Below, one piece after another: positions 1-6,170 of a DNA stretch of 8,006 nt. The stretch lies in contig CAYXXN010000130.1 of assembly GCA_964469055.1 (NCBI GenBank), positions 1 to 8,006 of the forward strand, given 5' to 3'. The position numbers were made by a program, and so were the translations under genes. The number at the start of each line of letters is the position of its first letter. The first letter of the stretch is position 1. The notes beneath the pieces are model-generated. The model saw only the letters and a program-made list of their open reading frames with translations. It did not search any database and was not told the origin of the DNA. The DNA is from CAYXXN01 sp964469055. Its GTDB lineage: Bacteria; Acidobacteriota; Thermoanaerobaculia; Multivoradales; JAHEKO01.

Positions 1-3000
1 GGGAGCCGTGCCGAGCTGGCCGTTGCTGTCGATCACGACGGGAACCGCGTCCGCCACGTTCGTCGTCACGCCGCGGACGCCGGCGAGGTAGGTGGTGTTC
101 TGGTTGCCGGGAGTGCCGATCCGGATCGTGCCGTTCTCGCCCGCGATACCGGCGTGGGCGATCGAGACGTTGTGACTTCCAGTGACGTCGAAGCCGGCGT
201 CGCGCCCGATGGCGATGTTCGAGGCGCCGGTCGAGTTCGAGTAGAGGGCGCGGTTGCCGACGGCCGTGTTGTCGTTGCCGGTCGTGTTGGAGAGCATGGC
301 CGCCTGACCGACGGTCGTGTTGTTGGCGCCCGTCGAGTTGTTGACGAGCGCCTCCTCGCCCACGGCTGTGTTCTGGTCGGCGAGCGTGTTGTTCTGGAGC
401 GCCCGCCCGCCGACGGCGGTGTTGTAGCGCCCCGTCGTATTGGAGGTCAGCGCGAAGCTGCCCACCGCCGCGTTGAACGGGCCGGTCGTGTTGGCGGCGG
501 CCGCGTTGTGCCCGAGAGCCGTGTTGTCCGCACCGGTTGTGTTGTTGATCAGTGCGTTGCCGCCGACGGCGGTGTTGCCGCCGGCCGTGGTGCTGAGACG
601 CAGGGCGCTCTGCCCGACGGCGGTGTTGCCCGTGCCGCTCGTGTTTTCGCGTAGGGCGTCGAATCCGAGCGCGGTGTTGTCGCTGGCGGTGTTCGCGTAA
701 AGGGCGTCGCGCCCGACGGCGGTGTTGCGGTCTCCGTTGTTCGTCAGGAGAGCCCGGAACCCGACCCCTGTGTTGGCCTGGCCGGTCGTGTTGGTCGTGA
801 GGGCCTGGCTGCCCATGGCCGTATTGGTGTCACCCGAGGTGTTGCTGGCGAGCGCGCTCCTGCCGACGGACAAGCTCTCGTTCGCCGCGTCGTCCCACAG
901 GAAGCGCGCAGAACCCTTGGTCACCGTACTCGCCGTGTCCAGCTCGATGCCGCCGACGTAGGCGATCACGTTGCCGCCCATCAACAGATTACCGCTCATC
1001 GTGTCGCCGGCGTCGAGGAGGAAGGCGGTCGAATCGAGGCCGTCGAGGGTGTCGGCGTCGATCCCGCCTCCACCTCCCGAGACGGTGCCGAGTTGGCCGG
1101 AAGCGTCGATCACGACGGGGACGGCAGCCCCGCCAGTCGTCGCGCCGGAGATGCCAGCGATGAAGGTCTGGGTATGGGTGCCAGAGGTGCCGATACGAAT
1201 GCGTCCGGACTCGGCGGCGAGCCCCTCGTTGGCGATCAGGACGTTGTCGTTGCCGGTCGTGGCGTAACCCGCTCGATTTCCAACGGCCACGTTGCGGTCA
1301 CCCGTCGTGTTGTAGACAAGGGCGACCTGGCCGACAGCCGTGTTGCTCAGGCCGTCGGTGTTCGAGTAGAGGGCGCTGCGGCCCAAGGCGGCGTTGCCGG
1401 AGCCGGTCGTGTTGTAGGCCAGGGCGTAGCCGCCCAGGGCCGCGTTGCTGTTGCCCGTGCCGCCCACGCCGCAGCACATCGCACCGGTGCCGACCGCGGC
1501 GTTAAAGAAGCCGGTAGTGTTCTCCGAGAGCGCGCCAACGCCGACAGCGACGTTGCGGTGACCCGTGGTGTTGTAGACGAGCGTGCTTTGGCCGACGGCA
1601 GCGTTGCGGATGCCGGTCGTGTTCGCGTAGAGCGCCGCGTTGCCCACTGCGGTGTTGTACCGGCCCGTCGAGTTGGCGGTTAGGGTACGGTGCCCGACCG
1701 CGGTATTCCGATGCCCCGTCGTGTTCGCGTAGAGCGCGCGCTCGCCGACGGCGACGTTGCGGTGACCGGTGGTGTTCGAGAAGAGGGCGCTGGCTCCCAA
1801 GGCGCTGTTGCGATAGCCGGTGGTGTTGGCCTGGAGGGCGCCCTGGCCTACGGCAGCATTCACGTTGCCGGTCGTGTTGGCCGTCAGCGCGCTCGTCCCG
1901 ACCGCCGTGTTGTCGGCCCCGGTGTTGGAGGCCAGGGCGTTAGCCCCCAGGGCCGTGGCGTTCGTGCCGTTGTTGTGGAGGAAGAGCGTGCCGCTCTTGA
2001 GCAGGTTCCCGCCCAAGTCGATCGCGTCGCCGGCACCCGTCGTGAGCGCGGTTCCGGCGGCGACGTCGATCGTCAGCGCCCCGCTCATCGCGTCGCCCGT
2101 TTCGTTCACCCAGTCATCAGTTCCTCCAGGTAGGAAGGCGGTAGAGTTCAGGCCGTCCAGCAAGTCGGCGTCGAGCGTCGAGCCCGCTCCGTCGTTGGCA
2201 AGGACGGTGGGCAAGACGCTGGCGTCGGTGGCCACCGGAATGCCGTCCTCCTGTAGGGTCATCGTGCCGGCGCCGGGGTTGGTGAAGTCGAAGGTGAGGT
2301 TGCCGGCAGAATTTCGAGTGAGGGTGGACTCGGAGATCTGGGCCGCGGGCGAGCCGGCCAGGCTCAGGTCGGGTCCGGCGCCCGCGTTCTCGGCCGAGAC
2401 GCCGGCGCCGGCGGGGGAGTGCGAGATGCCGGCTACACCGTAGGTCTCGCCCGCGGCGTCGGGGACCTCGCCGCGCACGGCGATGACCGGAGTGCCGGCG
2501 CCTTGCTCGGCGGCATCGCCGTTCTTCTGGGTAGGGGGGAGGCCGGCCTGGTCCTCGGCTGAAGATGATCGTTCGGGGCGGGCCGAGGCCGGCTGCTGAG
2601 CAGCGTCGCCGGTGAGGTAGCGCTGCACGAGCTCGAGGGCGGCTCGGTACTCGGCCTCGGTCGGGAGTTCCCTTACTTGAAACAGCAGCGCTTCGGACCA
2701 GGTACCGGTCCCATCGGAGCCCACCGCGCGGACCGACCACGCGTAGCGGCCAGGGGCGAGGCAGCGCTCGGCGGAGGGCGTCCAGGAGGAGGCCTGGCCC
2801 GGCAACTCAGTTCGCAGGGAGGGACTCCCAGCGAGGACTGCTCGGCCGGCTTCGGGCACCGCATAGACGACCAGCTCGTGCGCTCTCGCGCCCGGCACTC
2901 CCGCCCAACTGAAGGTGGGGCAGGCGCCGGCGGCGGGAGCGAACCGTTCGCTCTCACCAGGTGAGACGGGGGAGGGAATCTCGGCGGCCGCCGGGGCAGC

Positions 3001-3051
3001 CAAGAGGAGGCAAACGACGGCGGCGACGGGGACCAGCGGTCGGCGGTTCAT
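1..3051 (-). CDS. Large secreted NTAVG-repeat protein, likely trimeric fibre/adhesin with S74-type C-terminus (partial, 3' end off window)
   Basis: The frame is open from ATG 3051 through base 1: 1017 residues, no stop, C-terminus missing. GGGAGG (3058-3063) lies 6 nt before the ATG and fixes the start. Order: Sec signal peptide (1-23, cleavage near AAA|E); FN3-like domain (about 38-126; FSW, ELVVY and YAWSVRA strands; C44 and C97 could form a disulfide); short helix (about 132-148); Gly/Ser-rich stretch with a GVxGxSxS pattern (about 202-234); then two modules. Each module has a DAD-LDGL-STAF motif (294-306; 665-677), a GDxMSG motif, a tandem array of 17-residue units of the form NTAVGxxALxxNTTGxx (about 365-602; 726-960), and a cap with IRIGT, AG(I/V) and VPVVID-x-x-GQLGT (614-657; 972-1017). 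Such repeats and caps are known from surface and fibre proteins ending in a Peptidase_S74 self-cleaving chaperone, which I expect beyond base 1. Secretion and repeats are seen; trimeric fibre form and adhesion are inferred. Phage tail fibre is unlikely given the signal peptide and housekeeping neighbours. Confidence 0.9.
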   Translation of the reverse strand, partial: MNRRPLVPVAAVVCLLLAAPAAAEIPSPVSPGESERFAPAAGACPTFSWAGVPGARAHELVVYAVPEAGRAVLAGSPSLRTELPGQASSWTPSAERCLAPGRYAWSVRAVGSDGTGTWSEALLFQVRELPTEAEYRAALELVQRYLTGDAAQQPASARPERSSSAEDQAGLPPTQKNGDAAEQGAGTPVIAVRGEVPDAAGETYGVAGISHSPAGAGVSAENAGAGPDLSLAGSPAAQISESTLTRNSAGNLTFDFTNPGAGTMTLQEDGIPVATDASVLPTVLANDGAGSTLDADLLDGLNSTAFLPGGTDDWVNETGDAMSGALTIDVAAGTALTTGAGDAIDLGGNLLKSGTLFLHNNGTNATALGANALASNTGADNTAVGTSALTANTTGNVNAAVGQGALQANTTGYRNSALGASALFSNTTGHRNVAVGERALYANTTGHRNTAVGHRTLTANSTGRYNTAVGNAALYANTTGIRNAAVGQSTLVYNTTGHRNVAVGVGALSENTTGFFNAAVGTGAMCCGVGGTGNSNAALGGYALAYNTTGSGNAALGRSALYSNTDGLSNTAVGQVALVYNTTGDRNVAVGNRAGYATTGNDNVLIANEGLAAESGRIRIGTSGTHTQTFIAGISGATTGGAAVPVVIDASGQLGTVSGGGGGIDADTLDGLDSTAFLLDAGDTMSGNLLMGGNVIAYVGGIELDTASTVTKGSARFLWDDAANESLSVGRSALASNTSGDTNTAMGSQALTTNTTGQANTGVGFRALLTNNGDRNTAVGRDALYANTASDNTALGFDALRENTSGTGNTAVGQSALRLSTTAGGNTAVGGNALINNTTGADNTALGHNAAAANTTGPFNAAVGSFALTSNTTGRYNTAVGGRALQNNTLADQNTAVGEEALVNNSTGANNTTVGQAAMLSNTTGNDNTAVGNRALYSNSTGASNIAIGRDAGFDVTGSHNVSIAHAGIAGENGTIRIGTPGNQNTTYLAGVRGVTTNVADAVPVVIDSNGQLGTAP
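172..876 (-). repeat. Tandem 51-bp coding repeat array 2 (14 units of about 17 residues)
   Basis: A second array of about 14 units, residues 726-960, has the same consensus as array 1. Units 3, 4 and 14 are 16 residues. The first unit is degenerate (SLSVG in place of NTAVG), and the last again runs into an AG(F/Y) form before the cap. Matching unit numbers in the two arrays are not especially alike, so if the arrays arose by duplication it was old, or units have since been shuffled. Confidence 0.9.
1246..1960 (-). repeat. Tandem 51-bp coding repeat array 1 (14 units of about 17 residues)
   Basis: About 14 consecutive units encode NTAVGxxALxxNTTGxx, residues 365-602 of the secreted protein. 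Nearly all are exactly 17 residues (51 bp). Exceptions are the first (16), the tenth (19, with a CysCys pair) and the last (16, ending in a degenerate AGYATTG form). Asn1, Gly5, Ala8, Leu9 and the NTTG turn are most constant; positions 6-7, 10-11 and 16-17 vary. The regularity suggests a solenoid or beta-roll stacking one turn per unit, related in style to YadA head repeats but with a longer period. Confidence 0.9.
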
Positions 3052-3057
3052 GCCCTA

Positions 3058-3063
3058 CCTCCC
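3058..3063 (-). promoter_or_regulatory. Shine-Dalgarno site of the secreted repeat protein
   Basis: GGGAGG on the minus strand lies 6 nt upstream of ATG 3051 and decides the start of the repeat protein. Its first G pairs at the base of the adjacent hairpin (3063-3081). Confidence 0.75.
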
Positions 3064-3081
3064 GGCGGCGCAGAGCCGCCG
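3063..3081 (-). promoter_or_regulatory. GC hairpin abutting the ribosome binding site
   Basis: Perfect 7-bp inverted repeat: arms CGGCGGC and GCCGCCG with a 5-nt loop (3070-3074). It lies in the 122-bp gap between mazG and the repeat-protein gene, directly against the Shine-Dalgarno. No U-tract follows on the minus strand, so it does not look like an intrinsic terminator. It could shield or shape the leader of the repeat-protein mRNA. In such GC-rich DNA a chance hairpin is possible. Confidence 0.4.
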
Positions 3082-3173
3082 CGGAAGACGAGCGCCGGAG
3101 GCGGCCGGCCGAGACCCATTTCCCCGCCGGGTCGCCAGGGGCACAGGCTCGCGAGTGGCGAGATGCATGGATT

Positions 3174-3959
3174 CTAGCTCGCTTCGGCTTCGGTCGCCTT
3201 GGCGGCTTCCCAGGCAGCGTCGAGCTCGGCCAGGGTCGCCTCGCCGAGCGGCCTGCCGCCGGCCGCGAGCTGCGCCTCGACGGCCGCGAAGCGGCGGCGG
3301 AACTTGCGGTTGGCCTGGGCGAGGGCGGCCTCGGGGTCCACGCCCAGGTGGCGGGCGAGATTGGCGACGGTGAAGAGCAGGTCGCCCACTTCTGCGCCGG
3401 CGCGCTCGCGATCCCCCAGGTCCGTCCGTATCTCCTCGATCTCCTCTTCGACCTTCTCCAGCACGGCCTCCGGTCCCGGCCAGTCGAAGCCGACTCCCGC
3501 CGCCTTGCGGGTGAGCTTGTAGGCCGCCAGCAGGGCAGGCAGCGATGCGGCGACACCCGCCAGCAGCGAGCGCTCGCCGCTGCCCGCGGCGGCTTTGCGC
3601 CGCTCCCAGGCTTGCTCGACGGCGCGGGCGTCGGCCGCGCGCTCGTCGCCGAAGACGTGTGGGTGGCGGGCGATCATCTTGGCCTCGATGTCCGCCACCA
3701 CGCTGGCGCGGGTCAGGCGTCCCGCCTCCTCGCCCAGCCGTACCAGGAAGGCGACCTCGAAAAGCAGGTCGCCGAGCTCGCCGGCGAGCGCCTCCCAGTC
3801 GGCCTCGTCGATGGCCTCGGCCGCCTCGTGCGCCTCCTCGAGCAGGTGCGAGCGCAGGCTCTCCGGCGTCTGCTCGCGGTCCCACGGGCAGCCGTCCGGC
3901 GAGCGCAGGCGGGCCACCAGGTCGCAGAGGCGCGAGAAGTCGGGGGTAGCGTCGCTCAC
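3174..3959 (-). CDS. mazG: MazG, nucleoside triphosphate pyrophosphohydrolase
   Basis: MazG hydrolyses (d)NTPs to NMP and pyrophosphate in the cytoplasm, removing aberrant nucleotides and, in E. coli, tempering the stringent response. The 261-residue product is close to the E. coli length (263) and has both MazG halves. The N-terminal half has the GCPWDREQT signature (about 23-31) and the metal-binding pattern EExxE...ExxD (E41, E42, E45, E61, D64). The C-terminal half, the active one in E. coli MazG, repeats it (E173, E176, E190, D193) after a K-x-x-R-K-A-x-G-x-G-F-D-W segment. All metal ligands appear intact. I chose GTG 3959, which matches the family's short N-terminus; an in-frame TTG at 3968 would add three residues, and neither has a clear Shine-Dalgarno. 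The gene diverges from the DUF1844 operon across 65 bp and reads toward the repeat-protein gene 122 bp downstream. Confidence 0.95.
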   Translation of the reverse strand: MSDATPDFSRLCDLVARLRSPDGCPWDREQTPESLRSHLLEEAHEAAEAIDEADWEALAGELGDLLFEVAFLVRLGEEAGRLTRASVVADIEAKMIARHPHVFGDERAADARAVEQAWERRKAAAGSGERSLLAGVAASLPALLAAYKLTRKAAGVGFDWPGPEAVLEKVEEEIEEIRTDLGDRERAGAEVGDLLFTVANLARHLGVDPEAALAQANRKFRRRFAAVEAQLAAGGRPLGEATLAELDAAWEAAKATEAEAS

Positions 3960-4024
3960 CGAGAGCAAAGAAAAAGCGCTGGTAGGATAACAACTTGGCC
4001 GGCCTCGCGCGGTTGCAGCACGCC

Positions 4025-4459
4025 ATGAGTGACTCGACGTTCAAGGTCACCGACAAGAGGATGTTCACCCCCGAGGGTGAGCTGCGTGAGGAGCATCGTT
4101 CCGGTGGCGACGCGGCGGCGAGCCCTGCCGTCGCCGAAGTGGCGGGGAGTGAGACGACCTCCGGGACGGCCGCCGCTGCGGAGCCGACCCCGCCACCGAG
4201 TCCGTCGCTCGGGCTCGACTCCGAGGTCGGCTTCTACGACCTCGTGGCCGCGATCGCCGAGCCGGCGGCCCTCTACCTGGGTGAGGCGGCGCTGCCGGAC
4301 GGGACGATCGTCGCTGATCTCGGACTCGCCCGGGCGCACATCGACCTGCTCGCGGTTCTGCAGGCGAAGACGGCCGGCAACCTGACGCGAGAGGAGAGCG
4401 CGGCGCTTGAGGAGGTGCTGTATCGGCTGCGGATGCACTATGTCCAGAAGCGCGACTGA
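4025..4459 (+). CDS. DUF1844 domain protein
   Basis: 144 residues. The N-terminus has the family's characteristic FKVTDKRMFTPEGELR segment (about 6-21). A low-complexity Ala/Pro/Ser/Thr linker follows (about 30-62). Next comes the conserved helical DUF1844 core (about 66-141): FYDLVAAIAEPAALYLGEA, then ID-LL-LQ-KT-GNLT-EE and LYRLRMHYV. There is no signal peptide or membrane segment, so it should be cytoplasmic. The biochemical role of DUF1844 is not established. ATG 4025 fits the family N-terminus. An in-frame TTG at 3995, with AGGA 7 nt before it, would add ten residues and cannot be excluded. It is the first gene of a plus-strand operon, and its last 20 bases overlap the next gene. Confidence 0.9.
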   Translation: MSDSTFKVTDKRMFTPEGELREEHRSGGDAAASPAVAEVAGSETTSGTAAAAEPTPPPSPSLGLDSEVGFYDLVAAIAEPAALYLGEAALPDGTIVADLGLARAHIDLLAVLQAKTAGNLTREESAALEEVLYRLRMHYVQKRD

Positions 4460-6170
4460 CCGCACACTCCTGCTGGCGCTCCTCGCGCTCCTCGCGGCGC
4501 TGCCGGCGCGCGCCCAGGAGGGCGCCACCGGTTTCCCGCTCACCGCGCCCGTGCGGCGCACGCTGGCGCTGATGCAACAGGACTGGGGGGAGTGGCTGTC
4601 CGCCTACGACCGCGAGGACCAGGCGGCGACCGACGGAGCGCTGGAGCGGTTGCGAGCGGGGCTGACGGAGCTCGGCATGAGCCGACTGCCCGAGCTGGCG
4701 ATCGGGGCGGCGGCGAGCGCCGAAGCCGCGGCCCGCGCCGGCCGGATCGAGTGGGCCCGCCAGGGCCTCCTCGCCGCCGAGGAGCTCGACCGCGGCCGGC
4801 CGGAGACCGCCTTCGCCGCGGCGCGGGTGGAGCGCGTGGCCCGGCGTCCCCTGGTCGCCCTCGGCCACCAGCTCCAGGGCTACGCTCGGGCGATGTCGCT
4901 GCCGCTCGAGCGCACGCTGGCGTTCGCCAACCTGGGGCTGTGGGCCTCGGCCTCGCTGCTGGTCGCCGGCGCCGCCTTCGTGCTCGTGCTGATGGCGGTG
5001 CGCGGCCCGCGCGTCGTCGGCGTCCTGCTCGACTGGCTGGGCAAGCAGTTCTCACGGCCGACGCGCTACGTGCTCGCCGTGCTGTTCCTCGCCTGGCCCA
5101 TCCTCCTGCCCGACGGATTCTTCTGGCTCCTCCTCTATTGGTCGGCGCTGCTCTGGGCGCAAGGCGGGCGGGCCGAAAGGGTGCTCCTCGCGCTGCTCTG
5201 GGTGGTCATGGCCGCCACCCCGGGGCTGGTCAACGAGCTGCGCCGGCGGGTCGCCGTGCGCCTGTCGCCGATGGTGCGAGCGGTCGAGGACGCGCGCGAG
5301 GGCCGCTTGCAGGGCGAGTTGTTCGACGACCTGGCGAGACTGGGCGGGGTGTTGCCCGCGAGTCCAGCCGTGCGCCAGCTCCTCGCCGACCAGCATCGGC
5401 GGCTCGGGCAATGCGAGCTCGCCCGGCCGCTCTATCGGCAAGTGCTCGAGGTCGAGCCTCAGAACGTCGCTGCCCACCTCGACCTCGGCCTCTGCGCCTT
5501 CCTGCGGGGCGAGCTCGACGAAGCCATCGAGGGTTTCCGTCAGGCCGGTGCGCTCGACCCACTGGCCGCGGCGCCCTACTACAACCTCAGCCTGGCGTAC
5601 TCGGAGTTCTATCGCTTCGAGCAGTCGGGCGCGGCTCTGGCCCGCGCCCAGCAGCTCGACCCGGCGCAGGTGGCGATGTGGATTCACCGCCCCGGAGCCG
5701 TTCACGCGGCAGCGGCGGACGGCGGGCTCGGCCGCGGGCGGGAGATCCGCGGCGAGCTGTTGCGCTCTTGGGTGCTCGAGGACGAGGAGGCCGAACAGGC
5801 GGGGCCGTGGCGGGATCTGCTGGGGGTGCCGGCCGCCATCGGTTGCCTGCTGCTCGCCCTGGCGCTCCGCAGGCTGTTACCGCCGCCGCCGCGGCACTCG
5901 GCGCCGCCGGCGCGGCTGGCGCGGCGAGGGGAGATCGCTCGCCGCGTGCTCTTGCCGGGCCTGGCCGAGATGTGGGCCGGGGAGACCCTGCCCGCCTTCC
6001 TCGCTCTCCTCGCCCTGGCGGCGCTCGTCCTGGTGTTGCGCTTGAGTACCCTCGGTTTCCGTCTGCCTTGGGGCTTCCATCCGCCCGGAGGTCTGCTCGT
6101 GGCCCTGGCGAGCCTCGGGCTCGCCGCCTTCTTCCTGCTGCGCTGGCGCCGCGCCGCGCGCTCCCTGTGA
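4440..6170 (+). CDS. Multi-pass membrane protein with central TPR repeats
   Basis: 576 residues; no named family recognised. ATG 4440 gives an immediate signal peptide (hydrophobic Leu/Ala core 10-21, cleavage near ARA|Q at 25-26), which is why I prefer it to the TTG at 4407. An Ala/Arg/Glu-rich helical region follows (about 30-155), then hydrophobic segments at about 165-187, 210-224, 226-242 and 245-263. A TPR block (about 310-408) has at least three units, with motifs such as LYRQVLEVEP, AAHLDLGLCAFLRGELDEAIEGF and AYSEFYRFEQ. Further hydrophobic segments lie at about 460-480, 517-538 and 551-570, before an Arg-rich tail. By the positive-inside rule the TPR block would face the periplasm and the Pro/Arg-rich stretch near 480-505 the cytoplasm. 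TPRs usually hold protein partners; the overlapping DUF4388 gene is the obvious candidate. The start lies inside the upstream gene (20-bp overlap) without a strong Shine-Dalgarno, suggesting translational coupling. Function unknown. Confidence 0.85.
   Translation: MSRSATDRTLLLALLALLAALPARAQEGATGFPLTAPVRRTLALMQQDWGEWLSAYDREDQAATDGALERLRAGLTELGMSRLPELAIGAAASAEAAARAGRIEWARQGLLAAEELDRGRPETAFAAARVERVARRPLVALGHQLQGYARAMSLPLERTLAFANLGLWASASLLVAGAAFVLVLMAVRGPRVVGVLLDWLGKQFSRPTRYVLAVLFLAWPILLPDGFFWLLLYWSALLWAQGGRAERVLLALLWVVMAATPGLVNELRRRVAVRLSPMVRAVEDAREGRLQGELFDDLARLGGVLPASPAVRQLLADQHRRLGQCELARPLYRQVLEVEPQNVAAHLDLGLCAFLRGELDEAIEGFRQAGALDPLAAAPYYNLSLAYSEFYRFEQSGAALARAQQLDPAQVAMWIHRPGAVHAAAADGGLGRGREIRGELLRSWVLEDEEAEQAGPWRDLLGVPAAIGCLLLALALRRLLPPPPRHSAPPARLARRGEIARRVLLPGLAEMWAGETLPAFLALLALAALVLVLRLSTLGFRLPWGFHPPGGLLVALASLGLAAFFLLRWRRAARSL

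Noticed and set aside
172..1960. Regular repeats of about 51 bp resembling a CRISPR or minisatellite
   Set aside because: The repeats are degenerate at DNA level, have no unique spacers, and keep one reading frame with a clear 17-residue protein consensus.
154..2443. Several plus-strand open frames (154-654, 1093-1683, 1690-2133, 1820-2443) opposite the repeat protein
   Set aside because: They are repetitive antisense images of the NTAVG repeats (Val/Arg/Gly-rich), with no family likeness; the minus frame is open for 1017 codons with a signal peptide and ordered domains.
1..3051. Phage tail-fibre gene or prophage remnant
   Set aside because: The protein has a Sec signal peptide and FN3-like domain, its neighbours are housekeeping genes, and no other phage gene or attachment site is visible.
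3983..3991. TAGGAT or TATCCT as -10 boxes in the mazG/DUF1844 divergent region
   Set aside because: Neither strand shows a -35-like hexamer at 16-18 bases; the sequence may instead serve as AGGA ribosome site.
2954..4068. Long open frames on both strands over mazG (2961-4028 plus; 3055-4068 and 2954-3556 minus)
   Set aside because: They are Arg/Gly/Pro-rich shadows caused by high GC; the mazG frame has full family motifs and a matching length.
5052..5705. Minus-strand open frame of 217 residues inside the TPR gene
   Set aside because: It is an antisense shadow with no recognisable domain; the plus strand encodes membrane helices and TPRs.
4592..6166. Upstream extension of the DUF4388 frame to an 882-residue protein
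   Set aside because: The extension is Arg/Pro/Gly-rich and out of frame with the clear signal peptide, TPR and membrane segments of the gene it overlaps; the GTGA start at 6167 begins directly before the domain.
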